From Roseovarius sp. MMSF_3350 (lineage in GTDB: Bacteria > Pseudomonadota > Alphaproteobacteria > Rhodobacterales > Rhodobacteraceae), in assembly GCF_030733425.1 (NCBI RefSeq), contig NZ_JASHIZ010000016.1:39431-103430 (forward strand): DNA of 64,000 nucleotides, given 5' to 3'. Below, in pieces: positions 1 through 9,444 of this stretch. How positions within the stretch are numbered: position 1 is the stretch's first letter; each line of letters begins with the position of its first letter. Below the pieces are notes generated by a model. That model did no database searches. It was given only the letters and a program-made list of their open reading frames with translations, and had not been told where the DNA came from. The position numbers and the translations under genes were made by a program.

Positions 1-360
1 CAGACCCGCAACAGGAAGGGTCGAGGCCGCTTCGAAGCTCACGTCGTCGGGGATCCTGGCCAGGCGGCGCCTCGGCACGGCGACACGTTCTGCCCAGCCA
101 CCACTCCATACCAGGCCCACCACGCGATCGCCCGGGCGGAACCCGGAGCCATCCGGGGCCGTCTGGACGACGCCCGACAGATCCCATCCGGGTCGATCGC
201 GGTCGGTCCCTTCGAGCAGCGCGCCGCGAACTTCACCATTGTTCAGCGAGATCGCGCGAACTGCGACGATTGCCTCGTCCGGCCCCGCTGCCGGTTCCTC
301 ATGCTCAGCCAGAACAAGGCTGGCTTCCAGGCCACTCTTCGAAACGGTAACGGCTTTCAA
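1..360 (-). CDS. MDR-family oxidoreductase, N-terminal part (runs off left edge)
   Basis: Reading the minus strand from a TTG at 360 gives an open frame of 120 codons that leaves the window. It starts LKAVTVSKSGLEAS and contains the N-terminal GroES-like fold of zinc-independent alcohol dehydrogenase / quinone oxidoreductase proteins, with NNGEVRG, GWDLSGVV and FRPGDRVVGLV in the expected order. The TTG is chosen because AGGAG lies seven bases upstream and no ATG or GTG fits. It follows the similar MDR gene at 399-1382 on the same strand by 38 bases, so the two probably form an operon. The cofactor domain is outside the window, so the substrate cannot be inferred. Confidence 0.72.
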   Translation of the reverse strand, partial: MKAVTVSKSGLEASLVLAEHEEPAAGPDEAIVAVRAISLNNGEVRGALLEGTDRDRPGWDLSGVVQTAPDGSGFRPGDRVVGLVWSGGWAERVAVPRRRLARIPDDVSFEAASTLPVAGL

Positions 361-398
361 TGGGACACTCCTATATACCGCGTTGTGCCGGCCAATAA

Positions 399-1382
399 TC
401 ACCTTGGTCCGGCCGCACCATCGTCGACAATGGCGATCCCGATCTTGCCCCGAATGCCGTTGCGCGGACGCTCCAGATCGGCGTGGGCATCGGGGATACC
501 GGCGAGAGGATAGACCTTTCCGACATGGGGTTTCAGCTGTCCGCGAGCCACGAGGGTCGCAAGCTCGTCAAGCTTCCCGCGGTTCTGCCGCGTGAAGACG
601 AAATGGTAGCTGGCGTTGCGGCCCCAGGCCTCGATCAGGTTCTGCGGCTGGGCAATGTCGACGATGGAGACGACCCGGCCGAGCTGGGCCAGCGCGTGCG
701 GGCTGCGTTCGAGCGTGTCGCCGCCGATCGTGTCAAGGATGACGTCGACGCCAGCACCGTCGGTCTCGCGGTTGACGATGGCCACGTAATCTTCGGTGCG
801 ATAGTCGATCACCACATCGGCACCCAGGCTGCGCACGAAGTCGGCATCATAGCCCGAGGCGGTCGCGAAGACGAACGCGCCCGTTGCCTTGGCCGCCTGC
901 ACCGCCACGTGCCCCACGCCGCCGGCCGCACCGTGGACGAGGATCGTTTCACCAAGGCGCAGGCCCGCGCGCGTGAACAACGCTTCCCAGACAGTACCGC
1001 CCACGAGGCTGAGGCTGGCCGCCTCCAGATGCGTGAGGCCAGCCGGTTTATGACCGACGATCGCCTCGCTCGCGACGTGGTACTCGGCATAGCTGCCGGG
1101 CCCGCCGAAAATCTGCGGTGTGTACCAGACGGCATCGCCGGGCTTGAACGCCGTTACGCCGGACCCGACGGCTTCGACAACGCCGGAAACATCATGGCCG
1201 GTAATTGCGGGCAACGGCACCAGGTCGGCATAGTCTCCGCGGCGCACCTGGTAATCGAGCGGGTTTATCGAGGTTGCGTGTACACGGACCAGCACCTCTC
1301 CGGCGCCAACCGCGGGGGTCTCGAATTCGGATAGCGAGAAAGCGTCGGGACCGCCGAACCGAGGGAGGCTAATAGCTTGCAT
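399..1382 (-). CDS. NADP-dependent quinone oxidoreductase-like MDR protein
   Basis: A 327-residue protein of the medium-chain dehydrogenase/reductase superfamily, quinone reductase branch. The N-terminal half is a GroES-like domain ([35 protein letters not shown]). The nucleotide-binding half has the glycine motif [17 protein letters not shown] and then a Rossmann fold. The catalytic and structural zinc cysteines of true alcohol dehydrogenases are absent, as in QOR and zeta-crystallin proteins. Such enzymes reduce quinones or enones with NADPH in the cytoplasm. A GGAG sequence precedes the ATG. It lies directly upstream of the partial MDR gene at the window edge and faces the isochorismatase-fold gene at 1891. 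Substrate unknown. Confidence 0.9.
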   Translation of the reverse strand: MQAISLPRFGGPDAFSLSEFETPAVGAGEVLVRVHATSINPLDYQVRRGDYADLVPLPAITGHDVSGVVEAVGSGVTAFKPGDAVWYTPQIFGGPGSYAEYHVASEAIVGHKPAGLTHLEAASLSLVGGTVWEALFTRAGLRLGETILVHGAAGGVGHVAVQAAKATGAFVFATASGYDADFVRSLGADVVIDYRTEDYVAIVNRETDGAGVDVILDTIGGDTLERSPHALAQLGRVVSIVDIAQPQNLIEAWGRNASYHFVFTRQNRGKLDELATLVARGQLKPHVGKVYPLAGIPDAHADLERPRNGIRGKIGIAIVDDGAAGPR

Positions 1383-1890
1383 AATTTCACTCCAATTTCA
1401 GATGTACGCGAGGTGCCGCGAGAGGTGCAGGCGGTTCGGCCGGAGGCCAACATGCCAATCAGAGTAAGAGCCGCCTCTCCCTTCCTAGAAGGACATACCG
1501 AGAGGATGTGATCGGGCATGATTTGCTCCTTGAGACTTCACTGAAGCCGAACTTTGCCGCGCCAGCTTAGCAAAGGCTTCAGTTGCCCGCGGTGCGGAAC
1601 TTGCTGGGGTTTAACCACACTTGCGGTTCAATCTGAGAACTCCGAGAAGTCAGCCCAATGGGGCTTCCCCCTCTTGCGCAGGCGTGGTGCCTGCCTCTGC
1701 TTTGACAGCATGACGGGGCTGAGCGCCTTGGTTGCCGCAGCCGCCGGAGGATCTGGCAGGTACGGACTCGAATGCCGACATCACCGCAGGAATGGCAACC
1801 TCTCGGCAGATCCAGCGACGCGGGGTCCGATTTCATTGGCTACGTTCAGGCTTCAGAGCCCCGCTCGCCCTCAGATGAAAGGATATGACC
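1383..1890. other. intergenic region between divergent detoxification genes
   Basis: About 500 bases separate the divergent MDR gene (minus) and isochorismatase-fold gene (plus). Open frames here have poor composition and match no family I recognise. The region presumably holds both promoters. No clear operator or mobile-element end was found, although the length would allow a decayed gene. Confidence 0.5.
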
Positions 1891-2544
1891 ATGACCTTCC
1901 GCAACGGCCTCGACTCGCTTCTTCGTCCCGAAGATTCGGTTCTCGTTCTGATCGACCATCAGCCCTACCAACTCGCCAACCTCAACAGCCACGACCCGCA
2001 CATGGTCGTGAACAACACGACCGCCCTGGCCAAGGCGGCCAAGGTGTTCGGCGTGCCCACGATCCTGACCAGCGTGATCGCCGCCCGCGGCGGCGACATC
2101 TTTCCGCATGTCACCGAAGTCTTTCCCGACCAGGACGTCATCGATCGCACGACGATCAATACCTGGGAGGATCCCAAGGTCGTGGATGCCGTCAAAGCGA
2201 CCGGCCGAAAGCAGTTGATCATAGCAGGTCTCTGGACAGAGATCTGCGTGGCGATGCCCGCGCTGCAGGCCGCCGGTGAAGGCTGGGACGTGACGGTGAT
2301 CACCGACGCGTCCGGTGGCACCTCGGTCGAGGCGCACGAGGTCGCGATCCAGCGCATGATCCAGGGCGGCATCAACATGATGACCTGGCTGGCGCTTGCG
2401 TCGGAATGGCAGCGCGACTGGGCGCGGGCCGAGACGGCGACAGCGCTCAACGATGCCCTCAGGGATCATCTCGGCGGCAGCGCCATCGCCTATCTGTGGG
2501 AGCAGCAGTTGCTCAACACGCCGGTGCCGGGGGTCGCGGCCTGA
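1891..2544 (+). CDS. isochorismatase-fold hydrolase, YcaC type
   Basis: A cysteine hydrolase of the isochorismatase-like superfamily, closest in architecture to YcaC. With the 1891 start the catalytic Asp is in VLIDHQ (about residue 22) and the nucleophile Cys is in WTEICVAMPA (about residue 119), followed by the family hallmark DASGGTS. Two ATGs lie six bases apart. The one at 1891 has GAAAGGA at proper spacing, whereas the one at 1885 almost touches it. Length fits the family. It is a paralogue of the gene at 17976-18671. YcaC proteins have no settled substrate and are often stress-induced; a role in detoxification is inferred from the neighbours. Confidence 0.9.
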   Translation: MTFRNGLDSLLRPEDSVLVLIDHQPYQLANLNSHDPHMVVNNTTALAKAAKVFGVPTILTSVIAARGGDIFPHVTEVFPDQDVIDRTTINTWEDPKVVDAVKATGRKQLIIAGLWTEICVAMPALQAAGEGWDVTVITDASGGTSVEAHEVAIQRMIQGGINMMTWLALASEWQRDWARAETATALNDALRDHLGGSAIAYLWEQQLLNTPVPGVAA

Positions 2545-2889
2545 CACGGGCGGGTATGGCGCGGCCGGTTCGCAAGCGGATCGACCCGCGCCACCCCCTT
2601 CTCCAAGCCGGCATCAAGGCGCGTTGCCACACCGGTAGGATATAACCGACCACGGCGGCCGGCCAACCCACCCGCAAGAATGGTGCCATTGCAGCAAGGT
2701 CTGCGACGCACCTTTGCCGGTGCCGGCTATCCTGCTCCTGCGGCCCGGTCCGGTTCGGACGGATCATGCCCTGAATCGATCGCGTATGTCGCTGACGAAT
2801 GAATGAACATTGTGCCCCGCAGCCACCGCCGGCCCTGACCACGCGGCCCCCTGCGTGAACATCAAGTAAACAGATAATGGACCCCGATC
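2545..2889 (+). other. intergenic region upstream of exported hydrolase
   Basis: Gap of 345 bases between two plus-strand genes. Overlapping frames on both strands lack family resemblance. It probably contains the promoter of the following gene. Nothing specific seen. Confidence 0.4.
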
Positions 2890-3654
2890 ATGGACACTTT
2901 ACAAACGCTTCTGATTTCCGGCGTCGTGGCGATTGGCGCTGCAGCCTTGCAGCCGGGCGTGGCGCGCGCCGATGTGACCAACATCGTTCTGGTGCATGGC
3001 GCCAATGTCGACGGCAGCACCTGGCGCGATGTGTATGACGACCTCACTGCAGACGATTACAAGGTCACGGTGGCGCAGATGCCGCTGACCTCCACCGAAG
3101 ACGATATTGCCGCCGTCCAGCGCATCGTCGACATCCAGGACGGTCCGATGTTGCTGGTCGGGCATTCCTATGGCGGCGTGGTGATCAGCGAAATTGGAGT
3201 TGACCCTGACGTGAGCGGCCTCGTCTACGTTGCGGCGTTCCTGCCCGATGCCGGAGAAAGCGGCGGCAGCCTGCTGGCCTCCATGCCAACCGAGTTCACT
3301 CCCGACAAGCTTACGGTCTTCGAAGATGGGCACTACCTGATCCATGAAGAGGCCTTCCTCTCGGTCGTCGGCAATGGGCTGTCCGAGGATGACGCCATCT
3401 ACGTGGCCAGGTCGCAGGCCGCTTCCAACTCGGCGATCCTTGAATACCGGACAAGGTCGGCGGCGTGGACCGAAAAGCCGAGCTGGTCGATCATCGCGAC
3501 CCTCGACCGGACCATCGCGCCCGATCTGCAGCGTCAGATGTCGCAGCGGGCCGGCTCGACTGTCGTCGATGTCGAGAACGGTCACATGTTGCCAATGACG
3601 AACCCTGCCGAAGTGGCGAATGTGATCCGACAGGCCGCCGAAGCGGTGGAATGA
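2890..3654 (+). CDS. exported alpha/beta hydrolase (EstC-like)
   Basis: A 254-residue serine hydrolase with an N-terminal signal peptide; likely cleavage is after ARA near residue 27. The oxyanion region is VLVHGANVDGSTW, the nucleophile elbow is GHSYGG with Ser93, and Asp206 (ATLDRT) and His232 (NGHML) complete a plausible triad. This matches the small esterase group that includes pyrethroid hydrolase/EstC-like proteins, which hydrolyse hydrophobic esters. Many relatives are cytoplasmic, so the leader is notable and puts this enzyme in the periplasm. The gene stands alone between the YcaC-type hydrolase and catalase, all on the plus strand. Confidence 0.85.
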   Translation: MDTLQTLLISGVVAIGAAALQPGVARADVTNIVLVHGANVDGSTWRDVYDDLTADDYKVTVAQMPLTSTEDDIAAVQRIVDIQDGPMLLVGHSYGGVVISEIGVDPDVSGLVYVAAFLPDAGESGGSLLASMPTEFTPDKLTVFEDGHYLIHEEAFLSVVGNGLSEDDAIYVARSQAASNSAILEYRTRSAAWTEKPSWSIIATLDRTIAPDLQRQMSQRAGSTVVDVENGHMLPMTNPAEVANVIRQAAEAVE

Positions 3655-3820
3655 ATCGGCTGACGAACGGCCGGCACGACATACCGAAGACAGCCGGCCT
3701 CTTAACGCGGTTGCCGATCTTCGAAATCTCTAAACGTAAGAGCAGCACCGGCACAGAGTTCGGAACGCGGCGCGCGTAACAAGCCGGCGACCAGCCTCGC
3801 CGGACCCTACAGGATTGACC

Positions 3821-5284
3821 ATGACCACCAAAGAAACACTGCCGCCCCGCCTGACGACCACCGCAGGCGCTCCTGTCGCGGACAACCAGAACAGCCTCAC
3901 CGCCGGTCTTCGCGGCCCGGTTCTGATGCAGGACTGGCAACTGATCGAGAAATTGGCCCACCAGAACCGCGAGCGAATCCCCGAACGCGTTGTCCATGCC
4001 AAGGGGTGGGGCGCGCATGGCGTGTTGCGGATCACCGGCGACATATCGCACCTGACCTGTGCAGCCGCGCTCCAACCCCGTGCCGAGACGCCGATGATCG
4101 CGCGCTTCTCGACCGTGGCCGGCGAAATGGGAGCCGCGGATCATGAGCGTGACGTGCGTGGCTTCGCACTCAAGTTCTATACGCAGGAGGGCAACTGGGA
4201 CCTGGTCGGCAACAATACCCCGGTCTTCTTCGTCCGCGATCCGATGAAGTTCCCGGACTTCATCCATACTCAAAAGCGCCACCCGCGCACCAACCTGCGA
4301 TCGACCACCGCGATGTGGGATTTCTGGTCTCTCTCTCCCGAAAGCCTCCATCAGGTCACGATGCTCTTCTCCGACCGCGGCCTGCCCGTCAGCCCGGTTC
4401 ACATGAACGGCTATGGCAGCCATGCCTACAGCCTCTGGACAAGCGGCGGCGCACGGGTCTGGGTCAAGTTCCACTTCAAGACCCGACAAGGGCATCGCCA
4501 CTATACCAACGCCGAAGCGCGGGAAGTCGTGGGGCGCACCCGCGAAGGCTATCAGGAGGCTCTCTTCGGCGCGATCGAGGCAGGGGAGTTTCCGCAATGG
4601 ACCGTGCAGGTGCAGATCATGACGCAAGCCCAGGCAGAGGCGTTTCCCTTCAACCCGTTCGACCTGACGAAGGTCTGGCCCCATGCGGAATTTCCCCCGA
4701 TCGAGATCGGCGTGCTCGAGCTGAACCGAAACCCCGACAATTACTTTGCCGAGATCGAACAGCTTGCCTTCAGCCCCTCGAACGTGGTGCGCGGCATCGG
4801 CCATTCGCCGGACAGGATGCTGCAAGGCAGGATATTTTCCTATGCGGATGCCCATCGTTATCGGCTTGGCACCCACTACGAAGCCCTGCCGGTCAACCGT
4901 CCGCACTGCCCGGTGCATCATTACCACAAGGACGGCGCCATGCGCTTCTTCGAGAACGCAACCAATCCGGATGCCTATTACGAACCGAACAGCTTTGACG
5001 GCCCCCGGCAGGATCCGTCATTCGCCGAGCCTTTACTCGATCTGCAGGGTCCCGCCGGCCGGTTCGACCATCGCGACAGCATCGATGATTTCACTCAGCC
5101 GCGCGCGCTGTTCCTGCTCTTCGACCAGGCGCAGAAGGCCCGGCTCTTCGACAACATCGCCGAGTCGATGCGCGGCGTTCCGGCGGACATAGCCGAACGG
5201 CAGATCGGGCTGTTCCAGCAGGTCCATCCCGAGTTCGGCGCGGGCGTCTGCGCGGCCCTGGATGAACTGGACCCGCAATTCTGA
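3821..5284 (+). CDS. katA: monofunctional haem catalase
   Basis: A 487-residue small-subunit catalase that converts hydrogen peroxide to water and oxygen. Visible motifs are the distal His59 in RVVHAKG, the distal Asn in [12 protein letters not shown] (131-132), and the proximal haem-ligand Tyr in [14 protein letters not shown]. The ATG at 3821 is preferred to the TTG two codons upstream because AGGA sits six bases before it. Some normally conserved neighbours differ: [11 protein letters not shown] carries Trp where a small residue is usual, and [14 protein letters not shown] replaces the common RGSADTxRDPRGFA. The catalytic set is intact, so activity is expected. It converges with the amino acid ABC operon. 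Confidence 0.94.
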   Translation: MTTKETLPPRLTTTAGAPVADNQNSLTAGLRGPVLMQDWQLIEKLAHQNRERIPERVVHAKGWGAHGVLRITGDISHLTCAAALQPRAETPMIARFSTVAGEMGAADHERDVRGFALKFYTQEGNWDLVGNNTPVFFVRDPMKFPDFIHTQKRHPRTNLRSTTAMWDFWSLSPESLHQVTMLFSDRGLPVSPVHMNGYGSHAYSLWTSGGARVWVKFHFKTRQGHRHYTNAEAREVVGRTREGYQEALFGAIEAGEFPQWTVQVQIMTQAQAEAFPFNPFDLTKVWPHAEFPPIEIGVLELNRNPDNYFAEIEQLAFSPSNVVRGIGHSPDRMLQGRIFSYADAHRYRLGTHYEALPVNRPHCPVHHYHKDGAMRFFENATNPDAYYEPNSFDGPRQDPSFAEPLLDLQGPAGRFDHRDSIDDFTQPRALFLLFDQAQKARLFDNIAESMRGVPADIAERQIGLFQQVHPEFGAGVCAALDELDPQF

Positions 5285-5366
5285 TCGAACGTCCCTGCGG
5301 GCTGCGTTCTGACGGAAAGCCGCCTTCGGCACCGGCGCCTCGGCCCACCGGGCTGTCAACGGGCGC

Positions 5367-6116
5367 TCAAACCCCTGTCCGGGCCAGAAACCGCCGGAGC
5401 CGCGCATCCTGTGGGGCATCGAAGATCTGTGCCGGTGTGCCCTGCTCCACGATCCTGCCGCTGTGCATGAACAGGACACGGTCAGCGATCTCGCGGGCAA
5501 ACTGCATCTCGTGGGTCACGATCAGGAGTGTCTGTTTCTGCGCCGCCACCCGACGCATCAGGTCGAGCACCTCGCCCACCCACTCCGGGTCCAGCGCGGA
5601 GGTGGGTTCGTCGAACAGCAGCACTCCCGCACCCAGAGCCATGGCGCGGCCGATACCGACCCGTTGCTGCTGCCCGCCGGAAAGCGCCGCCGGATAACTG
5701 TCGGCCTTGTCCGCGAGGCCGGTCTCGGCAAGCACGTCCCGGGCGCGGGCAACGGCATCGGCCCGCGGCAGGCGCTGAACTGTCACCAGCGCCTCCATGA
5801 TGTTCTCGAGCGCGGTCTTGTTGGCGAAAAGCGCGTAGTTCTGGAACACGAACCCGGTGCGCCGCCGCAGCCCGAGGATGTCGGACTTGCGCGCACGGGC
5901 GGCATCCACGGTCAGGTCGCCAATGGAAATCTGCCCCGCATCCGGCTGGTCAAGATAGTTGAGGCAGCGCAGCAGGGTCGACTTCCCGGTGCCCGAGGGC
6001 CCGATGATGACCACCCGTTCACCCGGAGAAACGTCGAGGTCGATGCCGTCCAGCACCGCCGCCCCGCCGAAGGTCTTGGTCAACCCCCTGACTGTCACGC
6101 CGGTCGTCGAACTCAT
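5367..6116 (-). CDS. polar amino acid ABC transporter ATP-binding protein
   Basis: A 249-residue ABC ATPase with Walker A GPSGTGKST (39-47), signature LSGGQQQ (145-151), Walker B VLLFDE (165-170) and the switch histidine in IVTHEM. The profile is that of the polar amino acid uptake (PAAT/GlnQ) group. The ATG overlaps the stop of the permease gene as ATGA, so the two are probably translationally coupled. With the permease and binding protein upstream it forms a complete three-gene importer. It energises uptake at the inner membrane. Confidence 0.92.
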   Translation of the reverse strand: MSSTTGVTVRGLTKTFGGAAVLDGIDLDVSPGERVVIIGPSGTGKSTLLRCLNYLDQPDAGQISIGDLTVDAARARKSDILGLRRRTGFVFQNYALFANKTALENIMEALVTVQRLPRADAVARARDVLAETGLADKADSYPAALSGGQQQRVGIGRAMALGAGVLLFDEPTSALDPEWVGEVLDLMRRVAAQKQTLLIVTHEMQFAREIADRVLFMHSGRIVEQGTPAQIFDAPQDARLRRFLARTGV

Positions 6117-6787
6117 CGGGCGTACGCCTTGTTCAGCCGGGTTTCCAGGGCTTTCTGCCCCTGGTTCAGCGCCTCGACCATGACCCAGTAGATCACCGCC
6201 ACCACGAGAAAAGCTTCGAAGTAGAGGAAGCTGCCGGCGGCTTCCTTCTGCGCGGCGCCCATCATCTCGGTCACGCCGAGGGTAAAGGCCAGAGAGGTCC
6301 CCTTGAGCATGTCGATGAAGTAGTTGACCAGCGTCGGCGCTGCCACACGCGCGGCCTGCGGCAGGACGATGCGCTGCATCAGCTGTCGCTGGGTCATGCC
6401 GACGGATTGGGCCGCTTCCCACTGGCTGCGGTCGACACCGACAATGGCGGCGCGGATCGATTCCGCCATGTAGGCCGCGAAATGCAGCGTCAGGCCCAGG
6501 ATTGCCGCCGTCACCCCATCGATCCGGGTCAGGACAGGCAGCACCTGTGGCAGCCCGTAATAGAATAGGAAGAGTTGGACCAGTAGCGGCGTGCCACGGA
6601 AGAAGCTGATGAAAAGCATCACCAGCCGGTCCAGGACCGGCACACGAGCCACCCGTTCGACCGCCAGCAGGGCCGCCAGCACCAGCGCACAGACCATGGC
6701 CGCCGATGCCATGGCCAGCGTCAGCGGAACATAACCCAGGATGACCGGCACCAGCCCGAGCATGTACCCGATGTCGAGCACCTGCAC
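6113..6787 (-). CDS. amino acid ABC transporter permease
   Basis: A 224-residue inner-membrane permease of the HisM/GlnP type with about five hydrophobic segments. The cytoplasmic EAA loop is SQWEAAQSVGMTQRQLMQRIVLPQAAR, the contact site for the ATPase. FFRGTPLLVQLFLFYYGLP is the typical conserved segment of this family. The stop overlaps the ATPase start by four bases and the binding-protein gene ends four bases upstream. Only one permease gene is present, so the channel would be a homodimer. Substrate may be cystine or another polar amino acid, but this cannot be fixed from sequence. Confidence 0.92.
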   Translation of the reverse strand: MQVLDIGYMLGLVPVILGYVPLTLAMASAAMVCALVLAALLAVERVARVPVLDRLVMLFISFFRGTPLLVQLFLFYYGLPQVLPVLTRIDGVTAAILGLTLHFAAYMAESIRAAIVGVDRSQWEAAQSVGMTQRQLMQRIVLPQAARVAAPTLVNYFIDMLKGTSLAFTLGVTEMMGAAQKEAAGSFLYFEAFLVVAVIYWVMVEALNQGQKALETRLNKAYAR

Positions 6788-6790
6788 GGT

Positions 6791-7558
6791 CTACTCCGCC
6801 GCAGGCGAGGTGATGTCCGATCCGAACCACTTCTCCGAGATTTCGCTTAGGGTGCCGTCCTCGCGCAGCGTTGCAAGCGCCGCATCGACCTTGTCGCGCA
6901 GAACGCGGCCCTCTTCGTCATCCCGGAACGGCAGGGCATTGCGGATTTCCGAAAAGGGCTCGCCGGCCAGTTGTAACGGCAGCGGGCTTTCCTTGATCAC
7001 CTGGGCCGAGGATACCCGGTCCATCACGAAGGCGTCGACGCGGCCAAGCGCGGTGTCCTGCTCGATGTTGCTTTCGTAGGTCCTGATTTCGACCTCATCG
7101 GCAAACGGCAGATCGCGCAGCAATTGTTCGAAGTTCGACCCGAGGTTCACGGCCACGATCTTGCCGCGCAGGTCCTCGACCCCGGCGATGGCATCATTGC
7201 CCTTGCGGGTCACGACCTGGGCGCCGTCGATAACGTAGGGTTCGGTAAAGGCGAATTTCGCCTCCCGCTCCGGCGTGATGGTGATCTGGTTGGCAATGGT
7301 GTCGATACGGCCCGCATCCAGCGCCCCGATTAGCCCGGAAAAGGACATCGTCTCGAACTGGATGTCGAGACCGGCCTTCTCGCCCACCGCGTTCATGACA
7401 TCGACCTCGAACCCTTGCAGCACATCCTGGCGCACGAAGGTGAACGGGAAATAGCCGCCGGACATGCCGACGGTCAAAGCGGCGTCCTCGGCCTGGGCCG
7501 CGGGGACGGTCGCAACGATGAGCCCGGCCAGAAGGGCGGAGTGAAGGACATTGGTCAT
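6791..7558 (-). CDS. amino acid ABC transporter substrate-binding protein
   Basis: A 255-residue periplasmic binding protein of the SBP_bac_3 family. The signal peptide ends near AQA at residue 23. LTVGMSGGYFPFTF opens the mature ligand-binding fold and DTIANQITITPEREAKFAFTEPY is the hallmark central segment. The internal ATG at 7558 is chosen because AAGGAG precedes it and the leader begins there; the upstream in-frame extension has no coding character. The DTIANQIT and TPEREAKF patterns recall cystine-binding FliY/TcyA proteins, which is suggestive but not conclusive. First gene of the three-gene operon. Confidence 0.91.
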   Translation of the reverse strand: MTNVLHSALLAGLIVATVPAAQAEDAALTVGMSGGYFPFTFVRQDVLQGFEVDVMNAVGEKAGLDIQFETMSFSGLIGALDAGRIDTIANQITITPEREAKFAFTEPYVIDGAQVVTRKGNDAIAGVEDLRGKIVAVNLGSNFEQLLRDLPFADEVEIRTYESNIEQDTALGRVDAFVMDRVSSAQVIKESPLPLQLAGEPFSEIRNALPFRDDEEGRVLRDKVDAALATLREDGTLSEISEKWFGSDITSPAAE

Positions 7559-7902
7559 GGCGGAAGACTCCTTGGTAACGGCTATGGACGCAGAGATGTC
7601 GATCGGTTGGCGCAAACGCAAGAACGCTCCGAAACGAAGGCCGGGCATCCCGGAACGGCGGCAAAACCGGAATGAAACGTCCGGTTTGGCCCCGCGCCTC
7701 GAAATTTGTGCCATGGGACTGTACGGAACCGTGACGTTTGTTCCGAACTTGAGCCATCTTTTCCCGCTGCCAGACCGGTTCTCAGAGCGGCTATGCATCC
7801 CGCGCAACGCAGGTCGGGCGGCGTACGCGACGCGTTGAGAGCGCCCCGGCGAGAAAGACGCCGGTTCGTCGGGCGCGGACCCGGCTTGATCCCGCTGGCA
7901 GG
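7559..7902 (-). other. intergenic region upstream of the amino acid ABC operon
   Basis: Gap of 344 bases between two minus-strand units. It should hold the promoter of the ABC operon near 7559-7650 and the 3' end of the upstream operon. No strong hairpin with a T-run or recognisable operator was found. Confidence 0.4.
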
Positions 7903-9444
7903 TCATGTGCCCTGTTCAAGCCAGTCAGCGGCCTCGGTGGCGTCCGCGCCGGTCAGCTCATGACCGCCACGTACCGTTCGCGTTTCGACATTCGCACCCC
8001 GCGCCCTCAGATCATCGGCCAGGGCGGGCGCTTGGCGCGCGTAAACATCGTCCCGCCCATCGAGCATCAGCACCTGCGCTCCGGAAAGGTCCGCCGCCGG
8101 TGGCGTCTCGAGGGCCTGGACGCTACGAAGCAGAACGGCACGGCGCACGGCAGAAGGATAGAGCTGCATCACCGCCGCCAGAAAGTTCGCGCCGTTGGAA
8201 TAGCCGAGGAAGGTAAGCCCGACCGCATCTATTCCGTAGCCGGCCACGGCGCCCTCCACGAATGCCGCGAATGCCTCGGCTTCGCTTCGGATATCGGCCT
8301 GATCGAACGTGGTGAAGTCGAAGCGCCGGAACCAGCGATTGGTGCCTTCCTCGGTGGCTCGGCCTCGCACCCCCAACAGCGTCGCACGCGGGGCGATGCG
8401 ACGCGCAATCGGCATGAGATCGGCCTCGTATCCACCCGTGCCGTGCAGCAAGACCAGGGTCGTGCCATCCGGCTGATCCGGCCGGTTGAAACGGTGAACG
8501 AAGGGCAGCTTGCGGATGGGGAACCGCTCCTCGCCCGGCAATGAGAACTGCGGCAGCATGACCTCGAGATCTTGGGCGCGGCCTGCCTCCTGTGGCGGGA
8601 AGAACAGCGTCCGGCCAAGAGCTTCCGGCGCCTCGTCGATCGTCATGCCGGGCCTGTCGGTGGCGTATTCCAGAAGGATGCCGGCCGGATCGCGAACATA
8701 GAGCGACAGGAAATATTTCCTGTCATGGACCTCGGTCGGTCCGTGCTCGCGGAGCGATTGCCGCAGGGACCGAACCTCGTCCGCATTCCCGGCCCGGAAG
8801 GCCACGTGATCGGGCACGCCCGCCCCGGCGACGGAGGGGACGAAACCCGTCGCGTCGCGCACGTCGACCACGTCGGTGTCGGATGTCATGCGGTGCGTCT
8901 GGCCCGCGCGTTCGCCGTGGCGGTAGCCGAACCGCGTCAGAAATTCCGCGGTTTGCGCAGCCTTGTCGGTCAGCAGGGTGACGCCCCGCAAACGGGTGGG
9001 TCCCCCTGGAAGCGGCGCGGGCGTCGACAGGTCGACACCAACCAGTTTCACGATCAGCGCGTCGGGATCCCTGAACCGCAGAACCGGCTCTTCGAATTCG
9101 CGCGTCGGCCCCTCGAACGGGACACCGGCCGCAAGCGCTCTCGTCAGCCAGCCGGAGATGGACTGCGGAGAAACCGCAAGCGCAATCTCCAGCACTTGGC
9201 CGATGCCGGTGCGCCCGCGGCCGCTGGCCTCCCAGACCAGGAAGGTCAGAAGGGATCCGGGCCTTCCGAGCCCGTCGCCGTAGACCAGGTGCAACTGCTC
9301 GGCATCCGCATAGCCCGCCGTCCGCTTGACCAGCTTGAGACCAAGGAAGCCGACATAGAAATCGACATTGGCCTGCACATCGGCGGTGATGCCGGTGACG
9401 TGGTGAATTCCGCTGATCATTCCTTCGTCACCACCCGCACTCAC
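7903..9444 (-). CDS. fusion of ring-cleaving (VOC) dioxygenase and alpha/beta hydrolase
   Basis: A 513-residue two-enzyme protein. Residues about 9-270 are two VOC modules of the MhqO-like ring-cleaving dioxygenase family: ISGIHHVTG at the start, PDHVAF with His213, and ILLEY with Glu259 as likely metal ligands. Residues about 325-513 are a carboxylesterase/MhqD-like alpha/beta hydrolase with VLLHGTGGYE, nucleophile Ser416 in LGYSNGANF, Asp near 466 and His495 in GGHEL. The first module would open hydroquinone-type rings and the second hydrolyse an ester or ring-fission product. The GTG at 9444 overlaps the upstream GST stop; an ATG eight codons in is the alternative start. It is transcribed with the GST gene. 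Confidence 0.86.
   Translation of the reverse strand: MSAGGDEGMISGIHHVTGITADVQANVDFYVGFLGLKLVKRTAGYADAEQLHLVYGDGLGRPGSLLTFLVWEASGRGRTGIGQVLEIALAVSPQSISGWLTRALAAGVPFEGPTREFEEPVLRFRDPDALIVKLVGVDLSTPAPLPGGPTRLRGVTLLTDKAAQTAEFLTRFGYRHGERAGQTHRMTSDTDVVDVRDATGFVPSVAGAGVPDHVAFRAGNADEVRSLRQSLREHGPTEVHDRKYFLSLYVRDPAGILLEYATDRPGMTIDEAPEALGRTLFFPPQEAGRAQDLEVMLPQFSLPGEERFPIRKLPFVHRFNRPDQPDGTTLVLLHGTGGYEADLMPIARRIAPRATLLGVRGRATEEGTNRWFRRFDFTTFDQADIRSEAEAFAAFVEGAVAGYGIDAVGLTFLGYSNGANFLAAVMQLYPSAVRRAVLLRSVQALETPPAADLSGAQVLMLDGRDDVYARQAPALADDLRARGANVETRTVRGGHELTGADATEAADWLEQGT

Noticed and set aside
483..1334. Open frame of 283 codons on the plus strand
   Set aside because: Antisense to the well-supported MDR oxidoreductase; composition is that of a GC-rich shadow frame.
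1554..2279. Plus-strand frame of 241 codons before and across the YcaC-type gene
   Set aside because: Its second half is another frame of the YcaC-type hydrolase and the first half has no family resemblance; no ribosome site.
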